Assembly: GCF_017876545.1 (NCBI RefSeq)
Contig: NZ_JAGIOD010000002.1
Location: forward strand, 1,364,001 to 1,428,000
Source: Brachybacterium sacelli
GTDB lineage: Bacteria; Actinomycetota; Actinomycetes; Actinomycetales; Dermabacteraceae
Reading direction: 5' to 3'
Length of the DNA stretch: 64,000 bases
Numbering within the stretch: the first letter of the stretch is position 1; the number at the start of each line of letters is the position of its first letter. Positions 36,185 to 44,359 of the stretch are shown piece after piece. The position numbers and the translations under genes are program-made. The notes beneath the pieces were generated by a model. That model saw nothing but the letters and a program-made list of their open reading frames with translations. It was not told where the DNA came from and did not search any database.

Positions 36185-37079
36185 TTCCGTGTTCTGGATC
36201 GGCCGTTACGTCGAGCGCGCCGACCAGACCGCCCGCATCCTCGACGTGATGCTGCAGTCGATCACCGAGGACGCCTCCCAGGACGAGCACCTCGCCTGCA
36301 GCGGCGTCTACGAGATCTTCGGTGTCGCCGAGCCGGTGGAGGCCGACCTCAGGGTGCAGCGGGTGCTGGACCTCCTGGTCACCGACCGGCAGAACCCCTC
36401 CTCGGTGGCCGGAGCACTGCAGATCGCCCGCGAGAACGCCCGGGGTGCCCGCGAGGTGCTGACCACCGAGGTGTGGGAATCGCTGAACAGCACCACGCTG
36501 GGGATGCCCCGTGGGGTGCGGCCCTCCCGCATGCACGGCGCCTTCCAGTTCGCCAAGGACCGCTGCGCCGTGGTCAACGGACTGGTCGACGCCTCCATGA
36601 CCCGCGACGAGGCCTGGCTGTTCCTGCGGATCGGCCAGCTGCTGGAGCGGGTCGACATGATCGCCCGGATCCTGCAGGCCCACGACCTGGAGGACTCCTC
36701 CGACGGTGCGACCGTGATGCTGCTGCGCAGCTGCAGCGCCCACGAGGCCTACATCCGCTCCTACCGCGGGCGGGTGCGGGCCGCCCAGGCGATCGAGTTC
36801 CTCCTGCTGGATTCGATCTTCCCCCGCTCCGCCGCCCACTGCCTGCTCGAGATCGACGAGGCTCTCGAGACCCTCGCCAAGCTCCACGGCAGCAGTTTCG
36901 ACCGGATGGGGACCTCGGAGCCCGGCCGTCGCATCGTCGGCCGGGCGACGGCCAGCCTGCGCTTCCGCTCGCTCGAGGACATCGTCGCGGACTTCGACGA
37001 GGAGATGGAGCAGCTGCAGAGGGTCACCGGCGCCATCACCCGCTCGCTCGGCAGCACCTACTTCCACCCCGCGAACTGA
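36162..37079 (+). CDS. alpha-E domain protein (DUF403)
   Basis: 305 aa, nearly all helical. The N-terminus MLSRIADSVFWIGRYVERADQTAR is the hallmark of the family (positions 2-25, with the Tyr-x-Glu-Arg core). Alpha-E proteins accompany permuted ATP-grasp ligases and usually a transglutaminase-like protease in predicted peptide-synthesis or -tagging operons; their biochemistry is unresolved. AGGAGGGGG before the ATG sits inside the upstream coding region, so the two are co-translated. Confidence 0.88.
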   Translation: MMLSRIADSVFWIGRYVERADQTARILDVMLQSITEDASQDEHLACSGVYEIFGVAEPVEADLRVQRVLDLLVTDRQNPSSVAGALQIARENARGAREVLTTEVWESLNSTTLGMPRGVRPSRMHGAFQFAKDRCAVVNGLVDASMTRDEAWLFLRIGQLLERVDMIARILQAHDLEDSSDGATVMLLRSCSAHEAYIRSYRGRVRAAQAIEFLLLDSIFPRSAAHCLLEIDEALETLAKLHGSSFDRMGTSEPGRRIVGRATASLRFRSLEDIVADFDEEMEQLQRVTGAITRSLGSTYFHPAN

Positions 37080-37100
37080 CGGCGCACCCGGGGGAGCGGT

Positions 37101-37724
37101 ATGGGTTCACCGGTGATGCTGGCCCATCCCTTTCGGGGACGCTGGCGGGTCCAGAACTCTCCTGCCGACCGGGTGCCGAGCCACGGCACCTCCCTGTTCG
37201 CGCTGGACCACTCGATCGACCTGGTCCCGGTCGATGCCCGCGGTCGAAGCGCACCGCTGCGTCCGCGCTCCCTGCTGCGCCCGGAGCCGCCGGAGTGGTT
37301 CCCGGGTTTCGGGCGCGAGCTGCTGGCCCCGGTCGCCGCAGTGGTGGTAGCGATCGACGACGGCGCGGACGACCATGCGGCGCGGCGCGGCCTGCCCTCG
37401 GTCACCTACGCGCTGACGCAGCGCGCCCGTCTCGCCGAGGGCTGGGCCGGCCTGGCCGGCAACCACGTGATCCTCCGCGCGGGTGAGGACGACTCCGTGT
37501 TCCTCGCCCTCTGCCATCTCCGGCGCGGCAGCATCGCGGTGCGGCCGGGGCAGCGGGTCGAGGTGGGGGAGCGTCTGGGCGCCTGCGGCAACTCCGGCAA
37601 CAGCACCGAGCCGCACCTGCACCTGCAGGCGATGACCGCCGCGGACCCGTCGCGGGCGCGTCCGCTGCCGATTACCTTCCCGGGCGGACTGCCCCGCACC
37701 GGGGAGCTCCTCGACATCCACTGA
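37101..37724 (+). CDS. M23 family metallopeptidase-like protein without signal peptide
   Basis: 207 aa. Zinc-site motifs of LytM/M23 peptidases are visible: H-G-T-x4-A-x-D (HGTSLFALDH, His28/Asp36), GNHVILR, then LCHLRRGSIAVRPGQRVEVG followed by GNSGNSTEPHLHLQ with the HxH pair. M23 enzymes usually cut peptidoglycan peptides outside the cell, but this protein has no signal peptide or membrane anchor, so it may act in the cytoplasm. It follows the alpha-E gene by 21 bases with GGGGAG before the ATG, so it is probably the third gene of that operon. Confidence 0.78.
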   Translation: MGSPVMLAHPFRGRWRVQNSPADRVPSHGTSLFALDHSIDLVPVDARGRSAPLRPRSLLRPEPPEWFPGFGRELLAPVAAVVVAIDDGADDHAARRGLPSVTYALTQRARLAEGWAGLAGNHVILRAGEDDSVFLALCHLRRGSIAVRPGQRVEVGERLGACGNSGNSTEPHLHLQAMTAADPSRARPLPITFPGGLPRTGELLDIH

Positions 37725-37726
37725 AT

Positions 37727-37763
37727 CACTTATCATTCAGGTTGTCAGCTTGTATGATAAGTG
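37727..37763 (+). promoter_or_regulatory. promoter with overlapping palindromic operator (probable GntR site)
   Basis: CACTTATCAT (37727-37736), 17 bases, then ATGATAAGTG (37754-37763): a perfect inverted repeat. TTATCA (37730-37735) and TATGAT (37753-37758) are spaced by 17 bases and form -35 and -10, so each arm of the palindrome covers one promoter box. A bound dimer would block RNA polymerase. The GntR regulator two genes downstream is the natural candidate. Confidence 0.7.
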
Positions 37764-37791
37764 GATCCCGCTCCGCCGACGAAGGAACCCC

Positions 37792-38925
37792 ATGCCCTAC
37801 GCGTCCGACGCCATCCGCCACATCCGCCTGTCGACGGCGACGCTGCCGCTGGCCACCCCGATCTCCGACGCGAAGGTCTTCACCGGCCGGCAGCGGCCGA
37901 TGACCGAGGTGGTCTTCCTGTTCGCCGAGATCACCACGGAGCAGGGACACGAGGGTCTGGGATTCAGCTACTCCAAGCGGGCCGGCGGACCTGCCCAGTA
38001 CGCGCATGCGAAGGAGGTCGCCCAGGTCGCGCTCGGTGAGGATCCCAGCGACATCGCCAAGCTCTACACCAAGCTGCTCTGGGCCGGGGCGTCCGTCGGC
38101 CGCTCCGGGGTCGCCACCCAGGCCCTCGCCGCGCTCGACATCGCGCTGTACGACCTCAAGGCGAAGCGTGCGGGCCTGCCGCTGGCGAAGCTGCTCGGCG
38201 CCCACCGCGACAGCGTGCGCACCTACGACACCTCCGGGGGCTTCCTGCACGCCTCCCTCGAGGAGGTGCGCGAGCGTGCGGACCGCTCCCTCGCCGAGGG
38301 CATCGGCGGCATCAAGATCAAGGTCGGCCTGCCCGACGGTGCCGAGGACCTGCGCCGCGTGGCCGCCGTCCGTGAGCACCTGGGGGACGCGGTGCCGCTG
38401 ATGGTCGACGCGAACCAGCAGTGGGACCGCCGCACCGCGCTGCGCATGGGCCGCCGGCTGGAGGAGTTCGACCTGGTCTGGATCGAGGAGCCGCTGGATG
38501 CCGACGACGCCGAGGGCCATGCCGCCCTGGCCGGCACGCTCGACACCCCGATCGCGACCGGCGAGATGCTCGCCTCCGTCGCCGAGCACGAGCGCCTCAT
38601 CAGCGCGCGGGCCTGTGACGTGATCCAGCCCGACGCCCCGCGCGTCGGCGGCATCACGCCGTTCCTGAAGCTCGCCACCCTCGCCGACCACGCGGGACTC
38701 GACCTCGCGCCGCACTTCGCCATGGAGATCCACCTGCACCTGGCCGCGGCCTACCCCCGCGAGACCTGGGTCGAGCACTTCGACTGGCTGGACCCGCTGT
38801 TCGAGGAGCGGCTCGAGACCCGTGACGGGCGCATGCTGGTCCCCGACCGCCCCGGCCTCGGCGTCACCCTCTCCGAGCAGGCGCGGGCCTGGACCACGGA
38901 GTCCGTCGCGTTCGGCACCGCCTGA
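37792..38925 (+). CDS. enolase-superfamily sugar-acid dehydratase (galactarate/L-talarate dehydratase type)
   Basis: 377 aa, mandelate-racemase subgroup. Catalytic KxK in GGIKIKVG (Lys175, Lys177), metal ligands in MVDANQQWD, IEEPLD and TGEM, and the second base His308 in APHFAMEIHLHLAAAYP. The FAMEIHLH segment is typical of L-talarate/galactarate dehydratases. The product would be 5-keto-4-deoxyglucarate, matching kdgD and the aldehyde dehydrogenase 6 kb away; other acid sugars remain possible. GAAGGA precedes the ATG. The gene has an operator-covered promoter and is followed by its likely regulator. Confidence 0.85.
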   Translation: MPYASDAIRHIRLSTATLPLATPISDAKVFTGRQRPMTEVVFLFAEITTEQGHEGLGFSYSKRAGGPAQYAHAKEVAQVALGEDPSDIAKLYTKLLWAGASVGRSGVATQALAALDIALYDLKAKRAGLPLAKLLGAHRDSVRTYDTSGGFLHASLEEVRERADRSLAEGIGGIKIKVGLPDGAEDLRRVAAVREHLGDAVPLMVDANQQWDRRTALRMGRRLEEFDLVWIEEPLDADDAEGHAALAGTLDTPIATGEMLASVAEHERLISARACDVIQPDAPRVGGITPFLKLATLADHAGLDLAPHFAMEIHLHLAAAYPRETWVEHFDWLDPLFEERLETRDGRMLVPDRPGLGVTLSEQARAWTTESVAFGTA

Positions 38926-38927
38926 CC

Positions 38928-39620
38928 ATGACCGCGCACCGCACCGCGGACCTCGTCGCCGCCCTGCGCCGCCGTATCGTCGACGGCGAGATCGCCCCCG
39001 GCGAGAAGCTGCCCAGCGAGAACCAGCTGATCGCGGCCCACGGGGTGAGCCGCACGGTGGTCCGTGAGGCCGTGACCCGCCTGCAGGCCGAGGGCCTGGT
39101 GCGCACCCGCCGCGGCGCCGGCAGCTTCGCCCTCACCCCGCCCGCCGAGCAGGGGAGCGGCTGGCCGGCCCGGCCGGTGCGCACGGTGGCGGAGCGGCGT
39201 GCCCTGCTCGAGCTGCGGACCGGCCTCGAGTCCGAGGCCGCCTCCCTCGCCGCTGTCCGCCGCACCGCGGCCGACCTGGCGGCGATGGGGGACGCCCTCG
39301 CGCGTTTCGAGGACTCCGCCGGCGCCCCGGCCGCCGCGCTCGAGCACGACTTCGCCTTCCACCGCGCCGTCGCGGAGGCCGCCGGGAACCCCCTGCTGCT
39401 GGAGCTGATCGATGCCCTCGGCCCCGCGATGATCGCGATGCCGCGCCACCGCCTCGACCCCGCAGGTGCCGACGGCGCGGGCGGTGGCCGGGGGAGCGGC
39501 GCGGTCGGTCACGAGCACGCCGCCGTCCTCACGGCGATCACCGCGGGCGACGCCCAGGCGGCGGCCGCGGCGATGCGCACGCACCTGGCCGGCTCCCGGC
39601 GACGGCTCGACGGGAAGTGA
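38928..39620 (+). CDS. GntR family transcriptional regulator (FadR/FCD subgroup)
   Basis: 230 aa. N-terminal winged helix-turn-helix (LVAALRRRIVDGEIAPGEKLPSE, then VSRTVVREAVTRLQAEGLV), linker, and an all-helical FCD ligand domain with the metal-site residues in HDFAFHRAVAEAAGN and VGHEHAAVLTAI. It follows the dehydratase gene by 2 bases and probably represses that operon through the palindrome at 37727-37763, released by a sugar acid or its breakdown product. Segments are quoted only in part. Confidence 0.88.
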   Translation: MTAHRTADLVAALRRRIVDGEIAPGEKLPSENQLIAAHGVSRTVVREAVTRLQAEGLVRTRRGAGSFALTPPAEQGSGWPARPVRTVAERRALLELRTGLESEAASLAAVRRTAADLAAMGDALARFEDSAGAPAAALEHDFAFHRAVAEAAGNPLLLELIDALGPAMIAMPRHRLDPAGADGAGGGRGSGAVGHEHAAVLTAITAGDAQAAAAAMRTHLAGSRRRLDGK

Positions 39621-39628
39621 CCTCGGGT

Positions 39629-40024
39629 CTACGCCGGGAACTTCGCCGCCAGCACCGGCCGGTCGGCCTGCAGCAGGATCCGCTGCGCCGTCGAGCCCAT
39701 GATGAACTTGCCCACCTGGGTGCGGTTGCGGACGCCGATCACGATCAGGGATACCTCGCGCTCGGCGGCCAGGGCGAGGATCGCCTCGGCCAGGTTGTCC
39801 CCGTGGTGCAGGCGGTGCAGCTCCAGCTCCACACCGGCGGCGCGGACCTGCTCGCGCAGCCGGTCGCGGTCCGCCTCGGTGGCGGTCGACTGGTCGACCG
39901 CGACGCCCTCACGGCGGGAGTTGACGATCAGCAGGTCCTCTCCCCGCAGACGTGCCTGCTCGATCCCCAGGGTCACGGCGGCGTCGCCGACCGGGGTCGG
40001 CGCGTAGGCGATCAGGATGGTCAT
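39629..40024 (-). CDS. universal stress protein (UspA family)
   Basis: 131 aa. Single Usp domain starting MTILIAYAPTPVGDAAV and ending with the ATP-binding pattern G-x2-G-x9-G-S/T (IGVRNRTQVGKFIMGSTAQR). ATP-binding Usp proteins often sit in transporter operons and may sense energy state. It is the last gene of the tctCBA operon; its ATG overlaps the tctA stop. Confidence 0.88.
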   Translation of the reverse strand: MTILIAYAPTPVGDAAVTLGIEQARLRGEDLLIVNSRREGVAVDQSTATEADRDRLREQVRAAGVELELHRLHHGDNLAEAILALAAEREVSLIVIGVRNRTQVGKFIMGSTAQRILLQADRPVLAAKFPA

Positions 40025-41562
40025 ACGTTCTCCTTGGCACGGTCCTCGGCCCCCGCGGGAGCGTCGGAGGAGGTGGACGGGGTGCGCCGGCGGGATGCCG
40101 ACCGGATGATCGGCAGCACCGCGACCAGCACGAAGACCGCCAGCAGCGCCCCCGAGATCGGGCGGGTGACGAAGCCGGAGAGATCTCCGCCCAGGACCAG
40201 CAGCGAGCGCCGCAGGTTCGACTCCAGCAGGGCGCCGAGCACGAAGGCGAGCACCAGCGGTCCCGGCTCGAAGTCGAACTTCTTCATCAGATAGCCGAGA
40301 GCGCCGAAGAGCACCACCAGCAGCACGTCGAACATGGAGTTGCGGACCGTGTAGGCACCCAGCAGCGTGATCAGTGCGGTGATCGGGGCCAGGATCGCTC
40401 CGCGCACCCGCAGGATGCGGACGAACAGGCCGACCAGCGGGATCGCCAGGATCAGCAGGATCAGGTTGCCGATGTACATCGAGTTCACGACGCCCCAGAA
40501 CAGCTCCGGGTCGTCGTTGATCAGCTGCGGGCCGGGGGTGACGCCCTGGATCAGCAGGGCTCCGAAGATGACTGCCATGGTCGCGTTGGCGGGGATGCCG
40601 AGCGTCAGCAGCGGGATGAAGGAGCTGGTGGCAGCTGCATTGTTGGCCGATTCCGGGGCGGCGACGCCTTCGACGGCGCCGCGCCCGAAGCGCTCGGGAT
40701 GCTTGTCGCGCTTCTTCTCCATGGCGTAGGCGGCCATGGACGAGATGGTGGCGCCGCCGCCGGGCAGGATCCCCAGGAAGAAGCCGAGCACCGAGCCACG
40801 GCCGACGGGGGCCACCGACGCCTTCAGGTCCGACCGCGTGGGCCAGACGTTCTCGACGGCGATCGGCGCCTGCGCGAGCCGATGGCGCTCCTCCATGGTG
40901 GCGAGGATCTCGCCGACGCCGAAGAGCCCCATCGCGACCGTCACGAAGCTGATGCCGTCGGCCAGGGCCAGGTTGTCGAAGGTGAAGCGCTCCGCACCGG
41001 TGAAGGTGTCGCGGCCGACGGTGGCCAGCAGTAGCCCGACGGAGGCGGCGATCATCGCCTTGAGCTTCGAGCCGCTGCTGATGGTGGCGACCAGCAGGAT
41101 GCCGACCAGCGCCAGGGCGGTGTACTCGGGCGGGCCGAAGTCGAGGGCGAAGCCGGCGACCAGCGGAGCGAGCAGAGACAGCCCGATGATGGAGACGGTG
41201 CCGCCGACGAACGAGGCGATCGCCGCCACGCCGAGGGCGGTGCCGGCCCGGCCCTGCGTGGCCAGGGCGTAGCCGTCGAAGGTGGTGACCACGGTGCTGG
41301 CCTCGCCGGGCAGTCGCAGCAGCACCGAGGTGATGGTGCCGCCGTACTGGGCGCCGTAGAAGATGCCGGCGAGCAGGATGATCGCGGTCACCGGCTCGAC
41401 GCCGTAGGTCAGCGGCAGCAGGATCGCGATCGTCGCCGCGGGGCCGAGGCCCGGCAGGACGCCGACCAGCATGCCGATCACGACACCCAGCAGGCAGTAC
41501 AGCAGGTTGGTGGGGTCCGCGACGACGCCGAAGCCGTCGAGCACGGGTTGCAGGAAATTCAC
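40021..41562 (-). CDS. tctA: tripartite tricarboxylate transporter, large permease TctA
   Basis: 513 aa with about 12 membrane segments. Family signatures are GVLPGLGPAATIAILLPLTYG near the N-terminus (quoted in part: GLGPAATIAILLP), FYGAQYGGTITSVLLRLPGE and the second repeat GILPGGGATISSM. It is the channel subunit for sodium- or proton-driven uptake of carboxylates presented by TctC. The gene context indicates sugar diacids as cargo. It starts 22 bases after tctB. Confidence 0.93.
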   Translation of the reverse strand: MNFLQPVLDGFGVVADPTNLLYCLLGVVIGMLVGVLPGLGPAATIAILLPLTYGVEPVTAIILLAGIFYGAQYGGTITSVLLRLPGEASTVVTTFDGYALATQGRAGTALGVAAIASFVGGTVSIIGLSLLAPLVAGFALDFGPPEYTALALVGILLVATISSGSKLKAMIAASVGLLLATVGRDTFTGAERFTFDNLALADGISFVTVAMGLFGVGEILATMEERHRLAQAPIAVENVWPTRSDLKASVAPVGRGSVLGFFLGILPGGGATISSMAAYAMEKKRDKHPERFGRGAVEGVAAPESANNAAATSSFIPLLTLGIPANATMAVIFGALLIQGVTPGPQLINDDPELFWGVVNSMYIGNLILLILAIPLVGLFVRILRVRGAILAPITALITLLGAYTVRNSMFDVLLVVLFGALGYLMKKFDFEPGPLVLAFVLGALLESNLRRSLLVLGGDLSGFVTRPISGALLAVFVLVAVLPIIRSASRRRTPSTSSDAPAGAEDRAKENV

Positions 41563-41584
41563 AGGGGTGCCTCCCGGTCGGCGG

Positions 41585-42094
41585 TCAGAACAGGTGGGGG
41601 ATGGAGGTGCCCAGCGCCGCGATGAAGATCAGGTAGAAGACGAGGGGGATCAGGACGGCGCCGAGGATCGAGGACCGCCAGGACTCCCCGCCGAGGACCT
41701 TCAGCCAGAGGAAGCACAGCAGCGCGGCGGGGATCTCGAAGCCGATCACCGGCATCAGCGCCACCATCCCCAGCAGGGACACGAAGCCGACGACGGGGAT
41801 CAGCGAGGCTCGTGTGAAGCGCTCACCGCCGCTCCCGCGGCGGCCGACCAGGAGCTGGGCGAGAGCCAGCACGGCGATCACGACGCTGATCACGAACGGC
41901 CAGGTGCCGGGTTCGGGCCGGGCGGGCGATCCCAGTCCCAGCGAGAACGCACCCACGATCCCGAAGGCCGCGAGGGCGAGCGCTGTCAGCGAGGCAACGA
42001 GGTTGGCGCCCGGCCCTGCCGGCAGCGCGGCCGGCTCCTCGTGGTCGACGCTCTCGGTCGGCGGGTCGGGGGCCCGGTCGGTGGTCGAGGTCAT
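41585..42094 (-). CDS. tctB: tripartite tricarboxylate transporter, small subunit TctB
   Basis: 169 aa. Four hydrophobic segments after a ~35-residue hydrophilic N-terminus; PGTWPFVISVVIAVLALAQ and the C-terminal LIFIAALGTSIPHLF are typical of the small membrane subunit. It is needed for transport with TctA and TctC. It lies between them, 52 bases after tctC. Confidence 0.85.
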   Translation of the reverse strand: MTSTTDRAPDPPTESVDHEEPAALPAGPGANLVASLTALALAAFGIVGAFSLGLGSPARPEPGTWPFVISVVIAVLALAQLLVGRRGSGGERFTRASLIPVVGFVSLLGMVALMPVIGFEIPAALLCFLWLKVLGGESWRSSILGAVLIPLVFYLIFIAALGTSIPHLF

Positions 42095-42146
42095 GGTGCG
42101 GCTCTTCTCCGTGCGCCTGGGGTGGGTGGGTGGACGGGCAGCGCTC

Positions 42147-43181
42147 TCATTCGGCGGCGAGCGAGATGCCGTGCTCCTCGGTCAGCTCGCGGTACCGCGC
42201 GGCCAGATCGTTCCAGGTGGCCACGACCTCTTCACCGGGGATCCCTGTAGGGGTGAACATGTTCTTCTCGTTGAACTCCCGGTAGGTGTCCATCCCGATC
42301 GTCGCGTCGATGCCCGCGATGAGCGCCGACTTGACCTCCTCGTCGAGTCCCTTGGGGGCCGCGATCGCCCGGAACTGGGAGACCGGGACCTCGTAGCCCG
42401 ACTCGATCGCGGTGGGAGCGTCGGGCAGGTAGGTGTTGCGCTCCTGCGAGAAGACGACGATCGGGACGACGGTGCCGCCGTCGATCTGCGGCTTCGCCTC
42501 ACCCAGCTGGATGGTGGCGACCTGGACCTGGTTGCCCATCACGGCGGTCAGCGCCGGCGAGCCGGAGTCGAAGGGGACTTCGCTGCCGGTGATGCCGGCC
42601 TGCGCGAACAGGATCGCCTGGGACAGCTGCGAGCCGGTGCCGACGCCGGTCGTGCCCATGGTGAGCTCGCCCTCGGCGGCTTTGAGGTCCTCCAGGCTCG
42701 TGAAGCCCGAGTCGGCGCTGGCGACCAGGACGTAGTCGTCCTGCGAGAGGCCCTTGAGCACGTCCAGCTCCTCCAGTGCCGGGACCTGGTCCTCCCCGAG
42801 CGCGAGCGGGGTGATGGTGATCAGGGAAGCGTTGAGCAGGATCAGGTTCTGGCCGTCCGGTGCCATGCCGATGACCTCCTGCGTCGCGAGCGCGCCGTTG
42901 GCGCCCGGGCTGTTGACCACGGGCACGGAGACGCCGAGCTCGGTGGCGAGACCCTCCGCGGTGGTGCGCGCGATACGGTCGGTCGACCCGCCCGCGGCCT
43001 GGCCCACGTGCAGGGTGACGGGGCCGGCGGGGAAGCTGCCGCCCCCGGCGCCGCTCTCGGCGCCGCCGTCGCTGGTCCCGGACTCGGCCCCGAGGTTCCC
43101 GCCGCAGGCCGCGAGGGCGAACGCGGTCGCGGTGGCGGCGGACAGCCCCAGGACTAAGCGGCGGTTCGGTGTGGGAATCAC
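42147..43181 (-). CDS. tctC: tripartite tricarboxylate transporter substrate-binding lipoprotein TctC
   Basis: 344 aa. Signal peptide with lipobox LAAC (Cys26), then a Gly/Ser/Glu-rich linker and a Bug-type binding domain (VTLHVGQAAGGSTDRIAR, SPGANGALATQEV). Bug proteins bind dicarboxylates and aromatic acids through a conserved loop. It is the first gene of tctCBA-usp and its promoter carries the operator shared with the kdgD operon, which points to glucarate or galactarate as ligand. Confidence 0.9.
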   Translation of the reverse strand: MIPTPNRRLVLGLSAATATAFALAACGGNLGAESGTSDGGAESGAGGGSFPAGPVTLHVGQAAGGSTDRIARTTAEGLATELGVSVPVVNSPGANGALATQEVIGMAPDGQNLILLNASLITITPLALGEDQVPALEELDVLKGLSQDDYVLVASADSGFTSLEDLKAAEGELTMGTTGVGTGSQLSQAILFAQAGITGSEVPFDSGSPALTAVMGNQVQVATIQLGEAKPQIDGGTVVPIVVFSQERNTYLPDAPTAIESGYEVPVSQFRAIAAPKGLDEEVKSALIAGIDATIGMDTYREFNEKNMFTPTGIPGEEVVATWNDLAARYRELTEEHGISLAAE

Positions 43182-43269
43182 GGGAGAGCTCCTTGCTCGT
43201 GAACGACGATGTTCGGCGCGGCGGTGATCGGGCGGCGAGCGGCCGGATCACGGATGCTGCGATGCGACG

Positions 43270-43315
43270 ACCGTAGGGACGCCCTACGATGCCTGTCCAA
43301 GCCCGTTACGGCATC
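43270..43315 (-). promoter_or_regulatory. tctC promoter with operator, copy A of the shared module
   Basis: On the minus strand TTGGAC (43300-43295), 19 bases, TACGGT (43275-43270). The operator (43288-43315) has arms GATGCC and GGCATC and an inner block TGTCCAAGCCCG. The same arrangement, 26 of 28 operator bases identical and the same 19-base spacer, occurs at 44261-44306 facing the catabolic operon. Confidence 0.75.
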
Positions 43316-43336
43316 GACTGATACCCGGAGTGCATC

Positions 43337-44221
43337 GTGTTCACGTTGGACCAGGCCCGACACTTCATCGCCGTCGCCGAGGAGCTGCACTTCGGCCGCG
43401 CCGCCGAGCGGCTCGCGATGACCCAGCCACCGCTGAGCCGCCAGATCCAGAAACTCGAGCGCAGCGTCGGCGTCGCGCTGCTCGAGCGCGACAGCCGGAA
43501 GGTGTCGCTGACCGCGGCAGGTCACGCGTTCCTCGCCGAGGCCCGCCGACTGGTCGTCGCCGCGGATCGCGCCCCCGCCGCGGCCCGTCGCATCGCCGAC
43601 GGCCGCGCCGGGGAGATCCGGATCGGGTTCACCGCCGCCACCGGCTTCAGCCTGCTGGGGCCCCTGCTCGCCGAGATCACCCGGGCGCTCCCGGACATCG
43701 ATCTCACGCTGGAGGAGCAGGTGACCGGTGAGCAGGTGCAGGCCCTCCGGCGCGGGGACCTGGACCTGGGGCTCGCGCGACCGCCGTTCGACTCCGACCT
43801 GTTCGAGTCCTGGCTGCTGTTCTCCGAGCACCTGCTGCTGGCCGTGCCGGCGGGGCACGCCCTGACCCGCCTGGGCCGGCCGCTGCGCGCGGCGGACCTC
43901 GGCGACGTGCCGCTGATCATGCACCACCCCACACGGGCCCGGTACTTCTACGACCTGGTCGTCCGTCAGCTGCCGGTCGAGCACGACAACGTCGTGCACA
44001 CGGTGAGCCAGATCCTGACGATGATCTCCCTGGTCGCCGCCGGCCGCGGAGCCGCCTTCGTCCCGGAGTCCGCCCGCGTCCTGGGGATCGAGGGGGTCGC
44101 CTACCTCCGCCTCGCAGATCTCGCGCCGGACGCGGTCGAGCTGCACGCGATCTGGAGCCGCGAGGCCCACAATCCCGCGCTGTTCCGAGTGCTCGACACG
44201 CTCCGCAGGAACGCGGCCTGA
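43337..44221 (+). CDS. LysR family transcriptional regulator
   Basis: 294 aa. N-terminal HTH (FTLDQARHFIAVAEELHFGRAAERL, then PPLSRQIQKLE), linker helix and a periplasmic-binding-protein-like effector domain (IRIGFTAATGFSLLGPLL). It resembles the BenM/CatM-type group. It is divergent from tctC and 130 bases before kdgD, and both flanking promoters carry the same dyad. It is therefore the probable regulator of transport and catabolism, with a sugar acid as co-inducer. The GTG start has no good Shine-Dalgarno. Confidence 0.9.
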   Translation: MFTLDQARHFIAVAEELHFGRAAERLAMTQPPLSRQIQKLERSVGVALLERDSRKVSLTAAGHAFLAEARRLVVAADRAPAAARRIADGRAGEIRIGFTAATGFSLLGPLLAEITRALPDIDLTLEEQVTGEQVQALRRGDLDLGLARPPFDSDLFESWLLFSEHLLLAVPAGHALTRLGRPLRAADLGDVPLIMHHPTRARYFYDLVVRQLPVEHDNVVHTVSQILTMISLVAAGRGAAFVPESARVLGIEGVAYLRLADLAPDAVELHAIWSREAHNPALFRVLDTLRRNAA

Positions 44222-44260
44222 GCCGGCCGGCAGCCTTTCGATACCTTTAGAGCATCAATG

Positions 44261-44306
44261 GATGCCGAATCGGGCTTGGACAGGCATCATCCCGGGTTCC
44301 TACGGT
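44261..44306 (+). promoter_or_regulatory. kdgD operon promoter with operator, copy B of the shared module
   Basis: Operator dyad GATGCC ... GGCATC at 44261-44288; TTGGAC at 44276-44281, 19 bases, TACGGT at 44301-44306. Relative to copy A it is in the opposite orientation and therefore points into kdgD. The operator covers the -35. Confidence 0.75.
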
Positions 44307-44359
44307 CGGAGCACGATCCCGTCCCGCGCCGCCGGCGCCTCGCCCGAAGGATGATGCAC

